A DNA stretch of 64,000 nucleotides, taken from the NCBI RefSeq assembly GCF_014645535.1, contig NZ_BMLX01000001.1, positions 675,169 to 739,168 of the forward strand, written 5' to 3'. Position 1 is the stretch's first letter. Each line of letters begins with the position of its first letter. The position numbers were made by a program, and so were the translations under genes. The notes beneath the pieces were generated by a model that did not search any database, was not told the DNA's origin, and saw nothing but the letters and a program-made list of their open reading frames with translations. Positions 27,947 to 35,578 of the stretch are shown here, in pieces. Source of the DNA: Silvimonas iriomotensis. Its GTDB lineage: Bacteria > Pseudomonadota > Gammaproteobacteria > Burkholderiales > Chitinibacteraceae.

Positions 27947-29707
27947 TCAGGAGCCGGCTTGCCGGGCCGGCGGGGTAGTGACGGGCAGCGGGACGTCCGG
28001 ATGAAGCTGACGCCATGCCGCCAGTGCGGTGCGACGGGTATTGAACAGTTTGAGTTCACGCGGGCCGTTCAGCTCAACGTGATGCGCATCCAGCCATTGC
28101 TCGATCAGATAACGGTGCCCGCAGAACGCCAGATTGATGCCGCGGGCGTGCAGGTTGTTGTCCAGTTCCATAATGGTCAGTGCGCCGGTCAGATCGACCA
28201 TGCTGATGACGTGGCTGTCGATCAGCACCCAGTGCACCGGGCTGGTGGCTTCATCAATCAGTTGCTCAATCCGCTGCCGGAAATACCCGGCGTTGAAGAA
28301 AATCAGCGGCGCTTCAAACCGGTAAACGATCAGACCGGGCACGCTTTGCGCCGTCGGGTAGAACATGGTGCCGTGAAAGTCGCCATCTTCGGCCAGCCCC
28401 AGTACGTAATTGCTGGGTCGCGCCACTTGCCCCAGAAAACGCAGCAGGGCAATGGCAATGGCAAACAGAATGCCCGGCATGACACCCACAATGAGCACTG
28501 CCAGAAAGGTGCCCAGCGCAATGCCGAACTCGGCCCGGCTCATGCGCCACAGGTTCAGATAGGCGCGCCAGTCGGTCAGCCCCCAGGAGCTGAAAATCAG
28601 GATCACCGCCAGCGCCGCGGTCGGCAGCGCGGCCATGGGCGTGGCAAACAGCAACAAGGCCAGCAAGATGGCCAGCGAGGCAAAGACCTGCGCCATGCGC
28701 GTGCGCCCGCCCGCCGCATCATTCACTGCCGTGCGCGAGTCCGCGCCGGTCACCGCAAACCCCTGCGACAGCGCAGAGACAATATCCACCACGCCAAAGG
28801 CGATGAATTCCTGGTTGCCATCCACCTGATACCCGTTTTTGGCGGCAAAGCTGCGCGCAGTCAGCATGCCGCTGGAAAAACTGATAAACGCCAGCAGCGC
28901 GGCCGATGGAATGATGTCGCCCCAGTCTTCATGTGGCAGCGCCGGCCAGTGCAGGCGCGGCACTGAAGAGGGGATGTCACCGATAGTGACCACTTGCCGC
29001 GCCTCCAGACCCAGCAGCACGCTCGCCAGCACCGCCACCACGGCCACGACCAGCGCCACCGGCCCGTTGCGCCAGGTTTTGCGCAGGACGACATACAGCA
29101 CAATCAGACCTGCCGAGACCAGTACCGTGGGCAGATGGGCGCCGGGCAACTGGCGCACAAACGAGATCGCCTGACCCACCACATCACGCCCGATCAGCGT
29201 CACCCCGGTCAGTTTGCCCAGTTGCCCGACGATGATGGTGATGGCCACGCCGTTCAACAGCCCGGTCAGAATCGGCCGCGACAGCAAATCGGCCAGAAAG
29301 CCCAGCCGCAATTTGCCGGCGAGCAAACAAAACAGGCCGGTGAACAAGGTCAGTGAAATGGCCAGTGCGTGATAGCGCTCCGGATCGCCCTGTGCCAACG
29401 GCACCAGTGTCGCGGCGATCATGGCGCAGGTGGCGGCATCCGGGCCCACGATCAACTGGCGGGATGAGCCAAACAGCGCATAGGCAATCATGGGCAGGAT
29501 GGCGCTGTACAGGCCGACGACCGGGCTGAACCCGGCCAGTTGGGCGTAGGCAATGCAGACCGGCAAAGCCACGGTCGCCACCGATACCCCGGCAATCAGA
29601 TCTGCGCGCACATTGCTGCGCGAATACCGCAGCAATTCCGGCAGACCGGGGGCCCAGCGTGCCAAAGACACGGTCAACCGCAACGTGCGGGAATACAGGC
29701 GGGACAT
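27947..29707 (-). CDS. SulP family anion transporter with STAS domain
   Basis: SLC26/SulP inner-membrane transporter or channel for sulfate, bicarbonate or other anions. It has 586 residues. The membrane domain (about 25-425) begins DLIAGVSVATVALPVCIAYAQLAG and includes GVDIVSALSQGFAVTGADSRTAVND-type sequence in TM8-9. A cytoplasmic STAS domain follows (about 450-570, VHWVLIDSHVISMVDLTGALTIMELD). Substrate cannot be assigned: no carbonic anhydrase or sulfate gene is adjacent. Good AAGGAATTC before the ATG. In an operon with ppk2. Confidence 0.9.
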   Translation of the reverse strand: MSRLYSRTLRLTVSLARWAPGLPELLRYSRSNVRADLIAGVSVATVALPVCIAYAQLAGFSPVVGLYSAILPMIAYALFGSSRQLIVGPDAATCAMIAATLVPLAQGDPERYHALAISLTLFTGLFCLLAGKLRLGFLADLLSRPILTGLLNGVAITIIVGQLGKLTGVTLIGRDVVGQAISFVRQLPGAHLPTVLVSAGLIVLYVVLRKTWRNGPVALVVAVVAVLASVLLGLEARQVVTIGDIPSSVPRLHWPALPHEDWGDIIPSAALLAFISFSSGMLTARSFAAKNGYQVDGNQEFIAFGVVDIVSALSQGFAVTGADSRTAVNDAAGGRTRMAQVFASLAILLALLLFATPMAALPTAALAVILIFSSWGLTDWRAYLNLWRMSRAEFGIALGTFLAVLIVGVMPGILFAIAIALLRFLGQVARPSNYVLGLAEDGDFHGTMFYPTAQSVPGLIVYRFEAPLIFFNAGYFRQRIEQLIDEATSPVHWVLIDSHVISMVDLTGALTIMELDNNLHARGINLAFCGHRYLIEQWLDAHHVELNGPRELKLFNTRRTALAAWRQLHPDVPLPVTTPPARQAGS

Positions 29708-29851
29708 GAATTCCTTGCTCTGGCGTTGTTATCGGCATTGGGGCGGCCGATTGTTATTTCATCATTATTGCAGCCACTGACGAAATTGAAAGGTGATCAG
29801 AAATAACAAAGGGCTGCATTCATCCACAAATCAGGGTTGTGGAGGATGAAG

Positions 29852-29879
29852 AATGTAGTTGCTATTGATAAACTACATT
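29852..29879. promoter_or_regulatory. Perfect 9-bp inverted repeat upstream of cstA
   Basis: AATGTAGTT (29852-29860) and AACTACATT (29871-29879) are perfect inverted arms around 10 bases, in the 247-base divergent gap between the SulP gene and cstA. The 28-bp size and centre-to-centre spacing fit a dimeric regulator site. No regulator is known from the sequence. The same gap holds a small hairpin GCCGAC...GTCGGC (about 29912-29931) before the cstA ribosome site. Confidence 0.45.
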
Positions 29880-29954
29880 ACGCTTGCAGCAAAGAAGGCG
29901 TCATACGCTCTGCGCCGACTTTATCCGTCGGCAAAATATAAAAAGGGGACTTTC

Positions 29955-32024
29955 ATGAGTCGTAGCAAGGAATGGTTAATCTGGATCGGGGTCGCAATCC
30001 TGGGTGCCATCGGCTTTGGCATGCTGGCCTTAAGCCGCGGTGAACACGTCAACGCAGTGTGGATGGTGACGGCCGCAGTGGCTTGCTATGCCATTGCGTA
30101 CCGTTTCTATAGCCGCTTTATTGCGAACAAGGTATTTGAACTTGATGACCGTCGCCTGACGCCCGCAGAGCGTCGTAACGATGGCCTGGATTACGTACCC
30201 ACCAACAAATGGGTGCTGTTTGGTCACCATTTTGCTGCCATCGCCGGGGCTGGCCCGCTGGTGGGCCCCATTCTGGCTGCGCAGATGGGATATCTGCCGG
30301 GCACCCTGTGGATTCTGATCGGCGTGATGCTGGCCGGCGCGGTGCAGGATTTCCTGGTGCTGTTCATCTCTACCCGCCGTGATGGCCGCTCGCTGGGCGA
30401 AATGGCCAAGCAGGAGCTGGGCCCCTTTGCCGGCGTCGTGGTCATGCTGGGTGCGCTGGGCGTAATGATCATCATCTTGTCGGCGCTGGCCCTTGTGGTG
30501 GTCAAAGCGCTGGCAGACAGCCCGTGGGGCGCGTTTACCATTGCAGCGACGATTCCCATTGCGCTGTTCATGGGCATCTACATGCGTTACATCCGGCCGG
30601 GCCGTATTGCCGAGATCTCGGTCATCGGCTTTGTGCTGATGATGCTGGCCATTGTGTACGGTGGCGATATCGCCAAAGACCCGACCTGGGGCCCGATCTT
30701 TACCCTGACCGGCCCGCAAATGACCTGGGCGCTGGTGATCTACGGCTTTATTGCCTCGGTCTTGCCGGTGTGGCTGCTGCTGGCCCCGCGTGATTACCTG
30801 TCTACCTTCCTCAAGATCGGCGTGATTGTCGGCTTGGCAATCGGCATTGTGTTTGCCGCGCCGGAACTGAAAATGCCGGCGGTGTCGCGCTTTATCGATG
30901 GCTCCGGCCCGGTCTTTGCCGGCAGTTTGTTCCCGTTCCTGTTCATCACCATTGCCTGCGGGTCGATTTCCGGTTTCCACGCGCTGGTTGCATCAGGCAC
31001 GACTCCGAAACTGGTCGAGCGTGAAAGCCATATGCGCATGATTGGCTACGGCGCCATGCTGATGGAGTCGTTCGTGGCCATCATGGCGCTGATCTGCGCC
31101 AGCGTGATCGATCCGGGCGTGTACTTTGCCATGAACTCCCCGGCTGCCCTGATCGGCAAAACCGTGGTGGAGGCCTCCACCGTCATCAATGGCTGGGGCT
31201 TTACCATCACGCCGGACACGCTCTCGACCATTGCCCAGGAAGTGGGTGAGAAATCCATCCTGTCCCGTGCCGGTGGCGCGCCGACCTTTGCTGTCGGCAT
31301 GGCACACATCATTTCGGACATCTTCAACAGCCGCGCCATGATGGCGTTCTGGTACCACTTTGCCATCCTGTTTGAAGCGCTGTTCATCCTGACCGCGGTG
31401 GATGCCGGTACGCGCGCTTGCCGTTTCATGGTGCAGGATCTGGCCGGTGTGGCGATTCCGGGCCTGGGCAAGAGCCGTTCCTGGATCGGTAACCTGATTG
31501 GCACCAGCGTGGCGGTGGCCGGCTGGGGCTACTTTGTTTACCAGGGCGTGGTTGACCCGCTGGGCGGCATCAACACCTTGTGGCCGCTGTTTGGCATTGG
31601 TAACCAGATGCTGGCCTCCATGGCGCTGATCCTGGGCACCGTGGTGCTGTTCAAGATGAAGAAAGAACGCTACGCCTGGGTCACCATCCTGCCGACGGCA
31701 TGGTTGTTCATCACTTCCATGGCTGCCGGCTGGGAAAAGATTTTCAGTGCCAATCCCAAGATCGGCTTCCTGGCAGTTGCCAACAAGTTCAACACCGCCG
31801 CCGCGCAAGGCACCATCATTGCGCCGGCCAAAACGGTGGAAGACATGCAGCGCATTGCATTCAACAACCAGGTCAACGCGGCCTTGTGCGGCTTTTTCAT
31901 GCTGGTCGCCGTGGTCATGCTGATTTCCGCATTCCTTAACATCCGCAAGGCATTGGCATCGCGCCAACCCACCGCGCGTGAAGCAGATGCCCAATGGCGC
32001 GGGGAGGCCGCCAGCCATGCTTGA
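29955..32024 (+). CDS. cstA: CstA-family pyruvate/peptide transporter
   Basis: Carbon-starvation family transporter in the inner membrane. From the ATG at 29955 it has 689 residues and about 16 hydrophobic spans. The N-terminal CstA domain contains KWVLFGHHFAAIAGAGPLVGP (in part) and DFLVLFISTRRDGRSLGEMAK; the C-terminal region has DAGTRACRFMVQD. E. coli relatives are CstA (peptides, pyruvate) and BtsT (pyruvate). AAGGGGA lies seven bases before the ATG; a longer in-frame upstream start lacks family similarity. The next gene overlaps its stop by 8 bases. Confidence 0.92.
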   Translation: MSRSKEWLIWIGVAILGAIGFGMLALSRGEHVNAVWMVTAAVACYAIAYRFYSRFIANKVFELDDRRLTPAERRNDGLDYVPTNKWVLFGHHFAAIAGAGPLVGPILAAQMGYLPGTLWILIGVMLAGAVQDFLVLFISTRRDGRSLGEMAKQELGPFAGVVVMLGALGVMIIILSALALVVVKALADSPWGAFTIAATIPIALFMGIYMRYIRPGRIAEISVIGFVLMMLAIVYGGDIAKDPTWGPIFTLTGPQMTWALVIYGFIASVLPVWLLLAPRDYLSTFLKIGVIVGLAIGIVFAAPELKMPAVSRFIDGSGPVFAGSLFPFLFITIACGSISGFHALVASGTTPKLVERESHMRMIGYGAMLMESFVAIMALICASVIDPGVYFAMNSPAALIGKTVVEASTVINGWGFTITPDTLSTIAQEVGEKSILSRAGGAPTFAVGMAHIISDIFNSRAMMAFWYHFAILFEALFILTAVDAGTRACRFMVQDLAGVAIPGLGKSRSWIGNLIGTSVAVAGWGYFVYQGVVDPLGGINTLWPLFGIGNQMLASMALILGTVVLFKMKKERYAWVTILPTAWLFITSMAAGWEKIFSANPKIGFLAVANKFNTAAAQGTIIAPAKTVEDMQRIAFNNQVNAALCGFFMLVAVVMLISAFLNIRKALASRQPTAREADAQWRGEAASHA

Positions 32025-32379
32025 TCTATCCAGCTTTACCGGCCGCCACACGCCGCCGCAGCACCCGGATGACGCTTACGCCCGTTATGTGGAAGAGCAC
32101 GCGGCGCAGCATCACGCCGGCATGCCCATGAGCCAGAGCATGTTCGACCGCTACAGCCTGGGCTCGGACTGGCTGGCCGGGCTGAAAGATGCCGCCAGAA
32201 AAGTGGTGCAGACCTGCCGGCTGATGGTGGGCGTGCATGACTATGAGTATTACGTTCAGCACATGCGCGAAAAGCATCCGGACGCCCAGCCGATGAGCCG
32301 CGAAGACTTTTACCGTTATTGCCTGGAAGCCCGTTATCCCAGTGCGGATCGTCCCGGTGGCGGTAAATGTCCTTGCTGA
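32017..32379 (+). CDS. YbdD/YjiX-like CstA-associated protein with an internal duplication
   Basis: A 120-residue cytoplasmic protein. The C-terminal half (about 52-120) is a YbdD/YjiX domain: VGVHDYEYYVQHMREKHPD...SREDFYRYCLEARY, ending GGGKCPC. The N-terminal half (18-48) repeats the same pattern, Y-x2-YV-x6-H-x4-PMS-x3-F-x-RY-x-L, exactly 55 residues earlier without gaps. E. coli YbdD (about 65 residues) has a single copy. It starts inside the cstA stop region with GGGGAGG upstream, so the pair is coupled. YbdD-type partners always sit beside CstA transporters, but their role is poorly known. Confidence 0.85.
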   Translation: MLDLSSFTGRHTPPQHPDDAYARYVEEHAAQHHAGMPMSQSMFDRYSLGSDWLAGLKDAARKVVQTCRLMVGVHDYEYYVQHMREKHPDAQPMSREDFYRYCLEARYPSADRPGGGKCPC

Positions 32380-32408
32380 TGCAGGGTTGATTGACGTCTG
32401 TCACCCAG

Positions 32409-32433
32409 GGCCGGCCGGTGTGCCGGCCTTTTT
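32409..32433 (+). terminator. Intrinsic terminator of cstA-ybdD
   Basis: GGCCGGC (32409-32415), loop CGGTGT, GCCGGCC (32422-32428), TTTTT. It lies 30 bases after the stop. Confidence 0.88.
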
Positions 32434-32731
32434 ATTGGCTTTTGCCGGATGGGTGCCCTAAAAAACCGGGTGTGAATATTCCGGATATGCGCATCAATTC
32501 AAGGGTTTGGGCTGCGAATCCGGCGCGCTGCAATAGTCCATCAGCATTAATTTGTCGTACGCAACGTTGGTAGTTTTCATCATTTATACAAAATGCATAT
32601 TTTCCTGACTGCGCATTGATTTAGATCAAACCATCGACCCAGCCTATTTACCTCGTCCGCGCGCGCCAGATTGCCCAACATAGCTCCTGATCAAATAGAA
32701 ACCGCCGGCGCGCGCCGGCCTGGAGCAACCC
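32434..32731 (+). promoter_or_regulatory. nirB upstream region with FNR/ANR box
   Basis: This region holds no gene. A perfect FNR/ANR site TTGAT-TTAG-ATCAA lies at 32616-32629. TATTTA at 32645-32650 is the nearest -10-like box, though no good hexamer sits at the exact class II distance. Just before the nirB ribosome site there is a 16-base perfect palindrome, GCCGGCGCGCGCCGGC (32704-32719). AT-rich sequence around 32573-32605 may hold further activator sites. The FNR box implies anaerobic induction of nirBD. Confidence 0.8.
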
Positions 32732-35149
32732 ATGCGCAAGCAACGACTGGTACTGATCGGCAATGGCATGGCCGGTGTCCGTACGCTGGAAGAAATCCTG
32801 CGTCACGATCCGCAACGCTATGACATCACCATCATCGGCGATGAACCCTGTGGCAACTACAACCGCATCCAGCTCTCCCCGGTGCTGGCCGGTGAACAGA
32901 CCCTGTCCGATATCATCCTGAACAGTGAAGACTGGTACGACGCCAATGGCATCCGCCTGATCAAAGGGGTGGCCGCCACCGGCATCGACCGGGTTCAGCG
33001 CACCATCAGTCTGGCCACGGGCGAGGCCATTGCCTACGACAAACTGATCATTGCCACCGGCTCGCGTCCGTTCATGCTGCCGATTCCGGGCGCACAACTG
33101 GATGGCGTACTGGGTTTTCGCGACATCAAAGACACCACGGCCATGATCGATGCGGCGGCAAAGTATCAGCACGCGGTGGTGATTGGCGGTGGTTTGCTGG
33201 GGCTGGAAGCGGCGCACGGGCTCAAGCAGCGCGGCATGAACGTCAGCGTGGTGCATCTGGGCGAATGGCTGCTCAACCGTCAGCTTGATGAACAAGCCGG
33301 CCGCATGCTGGAACAAGCCATGCGCGATCATGGCCTGGCGCTTTACCTGGGCCAGACCGCCCGCCGTCTTGTGGGTGAGCAACGCGTCAGTGGCGTGGAA
33401 CTGGGGGATGGTACGGTGTTGCCGGCCGATCTGGTGATCATGGCTGCCGGCATTGTGCCCAACGACGGGCTGGCGCGCGCGGCGGGCCTGAAAGTGCAGC
33501 AAGGCATTGTGGTCGACGACACGCTCAAGAGCAGCGACCCGTTTATCTATGCCGTGGGCGAGTGTGTCAATCACCGTGGCATCAGTTATGGCCTGGTGGC
33601 GCCGCTGTTTGAAATGGGCAAGGTGCTGGCCAACCAGCTGGCCGGCTGCGGCAAGCAACGCTATACCGGCACCACCACGTCGACCAAGCTCAAAGTGACG
33701 GGCATTGATCTGTTCTCTGCCGGCGACTTTATGGGCGGTGATGATTACGACCAGATCGTGGTGTCTGACCCCAAGGGCGGCGTCTACAAAAAGCTGGTGC
33801 TCAAGGACGACGTGCTGGTCGGCGCCTGCCTGTATGGCGATACGGGCGAGGGCGCCTGGTACTACCAGTTGCTGCGTGAAGGCCGCAATGTGGCCGATAT
33901 GCGCCGCGACCTCTTGTCCGGCCCGCGTGAAGTGGGCGATGCGGGCACGGCCGGGGCCAACCGCGCCGCCGCCTTGCCCATGGATGCGGAAGTCTGCGGC
34001 TGTAATGGCGTGAGCAAAGGCACCATCGTCAAGGCAATTACCGAACACGGCCTGTTTACGGTGGAAGACGTCAAGAAACACACCCGCGCCGGCGCCTCCT
34101 GCGGCTCTTGTACCGGCCTGGTGGAACAGATTCTGATGAGCACCGTGGGCAGTTCTTTCCAGGCTGCGCCCAGACAAAAACCCATGTGCGATTGCACGAC
34201 CCACACGCATGCCGAAGTACGCGAAGCCATCCGCAACCAGCATCTGACCTCGATGGATCAGGTGATGCGTAAGCTGCAATGGCGCTCGGCTGACGGCTGC
34301 CCAACCTGCCGCCCGGCACTGAACTATTACCTGATTTCCACCTGGCCGGGTGAAGCCAGAGACGACCCGCAATCGCGTCTTGTGAACGAGCGCATGCACG
34401 CCAATATCCAGAAAGATTCAACGTTCAGCGTGATTCCGCGGATGTGGGGCGGGGTGACCAGCCCGGCCGAACTGCGCCGCATTGCCGATGTGGCCGAGAA
34501 ATACGAAGTGCGCATGGTCAAGGTCACTGGCGGCCAGCGGCTGGACTTGCTGGGCGTGAAGGGCAGCGATCTGCCGGCAATCTGGAAAGACCTCGATATG
34601 CCCAGTGGCATGGGTTATTCCAAGGGGCTGCGTACCGTCAAAACGTGCGTGGGCAAGCAGTTCTGCCGCTTTGGCACGCAAGACTCCACCGGTATGGGTA
34701 TTGAGCTGGAAAAAGCGCTGGACCGGATGTGGGCACCGCACAAGGTCAAACTGGCCGTCTCTGGTTGCCCGCGCAACTGCGCCGAAGCCGGGATCAAGGA
34801 CGTTGGCATTATCGCGGTCGATAGCGGCTGGGAGCTCTATATCGGCGGTAATGGCGGGATCAAGACCGAAGTGGCCGAGTTCCTGATCAAGGTGAAAACC
34901 GCCACCGAAGTCATGGAATACAGCGGCGCTTTCTTGCAGTTGTATCGCGAAGAAGCGCACTACCTGGAGCGGACCGTGCACTTCATGCAGCGGGTCGGCC
35001 TGGATTACATCAAGGAACGCGTGCTGCAAGACGAAGCCGGTCGCAAGGCCCTGTGGGCGCGCCTGCAGCAAGCCCTGGCGCTGGAACCCGATCCGTGGCG
35101 CGCACGTGACGGTGTCGCCGCTGACCAGTTTGCCGCATTGCCTGCTTGA
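32732..35149 (+). CDS. nirB: NADH-dependent nitrite reductase, large subunit
   Basis: Reduces nitrite to ammonium in the cytoplasm using NAD(P)H, FAD, Fe-S and siroheme. The 805-residue protein has an N-terminal FAD/NAD(P) oxidoreductase domain (about 1-400; LIGNGMAGVRTLEE, VVIGGGLLGLEAA), two BFD-type [2Fe-2S] regions (about 420-555; EVCGCNGVSKGTI), and a nitrite/sulfite reductase domain. Siroheme and [4Fe-4S] ligands are Cys639, Cys645, Cys679 and Cys683 (TCVGKQFC and GCPRNC). GGAG lies about seven bases before the ATG. nirD follows after 14 bases. An FNR-type box upstream suggests a role under low oxygen. Confidence 0.95.
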   Translation: MRKQRLVLIGNGMAGVRTLEEILRHDPQRYDITIIGDEPCGNYNRIQLSPVLAGEQTLSDIILNSEDWYDANGIRLIKGVAATGIDRVQRTISLATGEAIAYDKLIIATGSRPFMLPIPGAQLDGVLGFRDIKDTTAMIDAAAKYQHAVVIGGGLLGLEAAHGLKQRGMNVSVVHLGEWLLNRQLDEQAGRMLEQAMRDHGLALYLGQTARRLVGEQRVSGVELGDGTVLPADLVIMAAGIVPNDGLARAAGLKVQQGIVVDDTLKSSDPFIYAVGECVNHRGISYGLVAPLFEMGKVLANQLAGCGKQRYTGTTTSTKLKVTGIDLFSAGDFMGGDDYDQIVVSDPKGGVYKKLVLKDDVLVGACLYGDTGEGAWYYQLLREGRNVADMRRDLLSGPREVGDAGTAGANRAAALPMDAEVCGCNGVSKGTIVKAITEHGLFTVEDVKKHTRAGASCGSCTGLVEQILMSTVGSSFQAAPRQKPMCDCTTHTHAEVREAIRNQHLTSMDQVMRKLQWRSADGCPTCRPALNYYLISTWPGEARDDPQSRLVNERMHANIQKDSTFSVIPRMWGGVTSPAELRRIADVAEKYEVRMVKVTGGQRLDLLGVKGSDLPAIWKDLDMPSGMGYSKGLRTVKTCVGKQFCRFGTQDSTGMGIELEKALDRMWAPHKVKLAVSGCPRNCAEAGIKDVGIIAVDSGWELYIGGNGGIKTEVAEFLIKVKTATEVMEYSGAFLQLYREEAHYLERTVHFMQRVGLDYIKERVLQDEAGRKALWARLQQALALEPDPWRARDGVAADQFAALPA

Positions 35150-35163
35150 GCAAGGAGAACATC

Positions 35164-35478
35164 ATGAAATCATTCCACAAAATCTGTGCCTTGCAGGACA
35201 TCCCGCAACAAGGCGCCCGTGTCGTCAACACCAGCGCCCAGGCGCAAGCCATTGCGTTGTTCCGGACTGCCGACGATCAGGTGTTCGCACTGGACGATCA
35301 CTGCCCGCACAAAGGTGGCGCCCTGTCACATGGCCTGGTATTTGGCGGTGCGGTGGCGTGCCCGCTGCATAACTTCAAGGTTGATCTCGCCACCGGCAGC
35401 GCGCTGGCGCCAGAGCAAGGCCAGGTGCCTTGCCATGCGGTAGAAGTGCGGGATGGGGAAGTGTGGCTGGCCGTTTGA
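35164..35478 (+). CDS. nirD: Nitrite reductase small subunit (Rieske type)
   Basis: Small subunit of the NirBD complex, 104 residues from the ATG at 35164 (MKSFHKICAL). It has a Rieske fold. All four Rieske ligands appear present: C-P-H in DDHCPHKGGALSHG and C-P-L-H in VACPLHNFKVDL. That resembles Bacillus NasE and plant-associated NirD proteins and differs from E. coli NirD, in which the cluster ligands are missing. AAGGAG precedes the start. Co-transcribed with nirB. Confidence 0.93.
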   Translation: MKSFHKICALQDIPQQGARVVNTSAQAQAIALFRTADDQVFALDDHCPHKGGALSHGLVFGGAVACPLHNFKVDLATGSALAPEQGQVPCHAVEVRDGEVWLAV

Positions 35479-35548
35479 TTCACGGCTGACAGGTGGCGCT
35501 GTTCCGGCCGCCTGGCCCGGCTTTGCAACTTGCAACACTCACAGCAAT

Positions 35549-35573
35549 GAGGCGCGCATCATCTGCGCGCCTC
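35549..35573. terminator. Perfect 10-bp hairpin between convergent nirD and the MFS fusion gene
   Basis: GAGGCGCGCA (35549-35558), loop TCATC, TGCGCGCCTC (35564-35573). There is no T-run on either side, so termination is uncertain; it may end transcripts with other help or protect 3' ends. Confidence 0.45.
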
Positions 35574-35578
35574 GCGTC

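Noticed and set aside
32704-32719. 16-base palindrome GCCGGCGCGCGCCGGC before nirB as a regulator site
   Set aside because: It is simple G+C alternation that arises often in such genomes; at most a small hairpin near the ribosome site.
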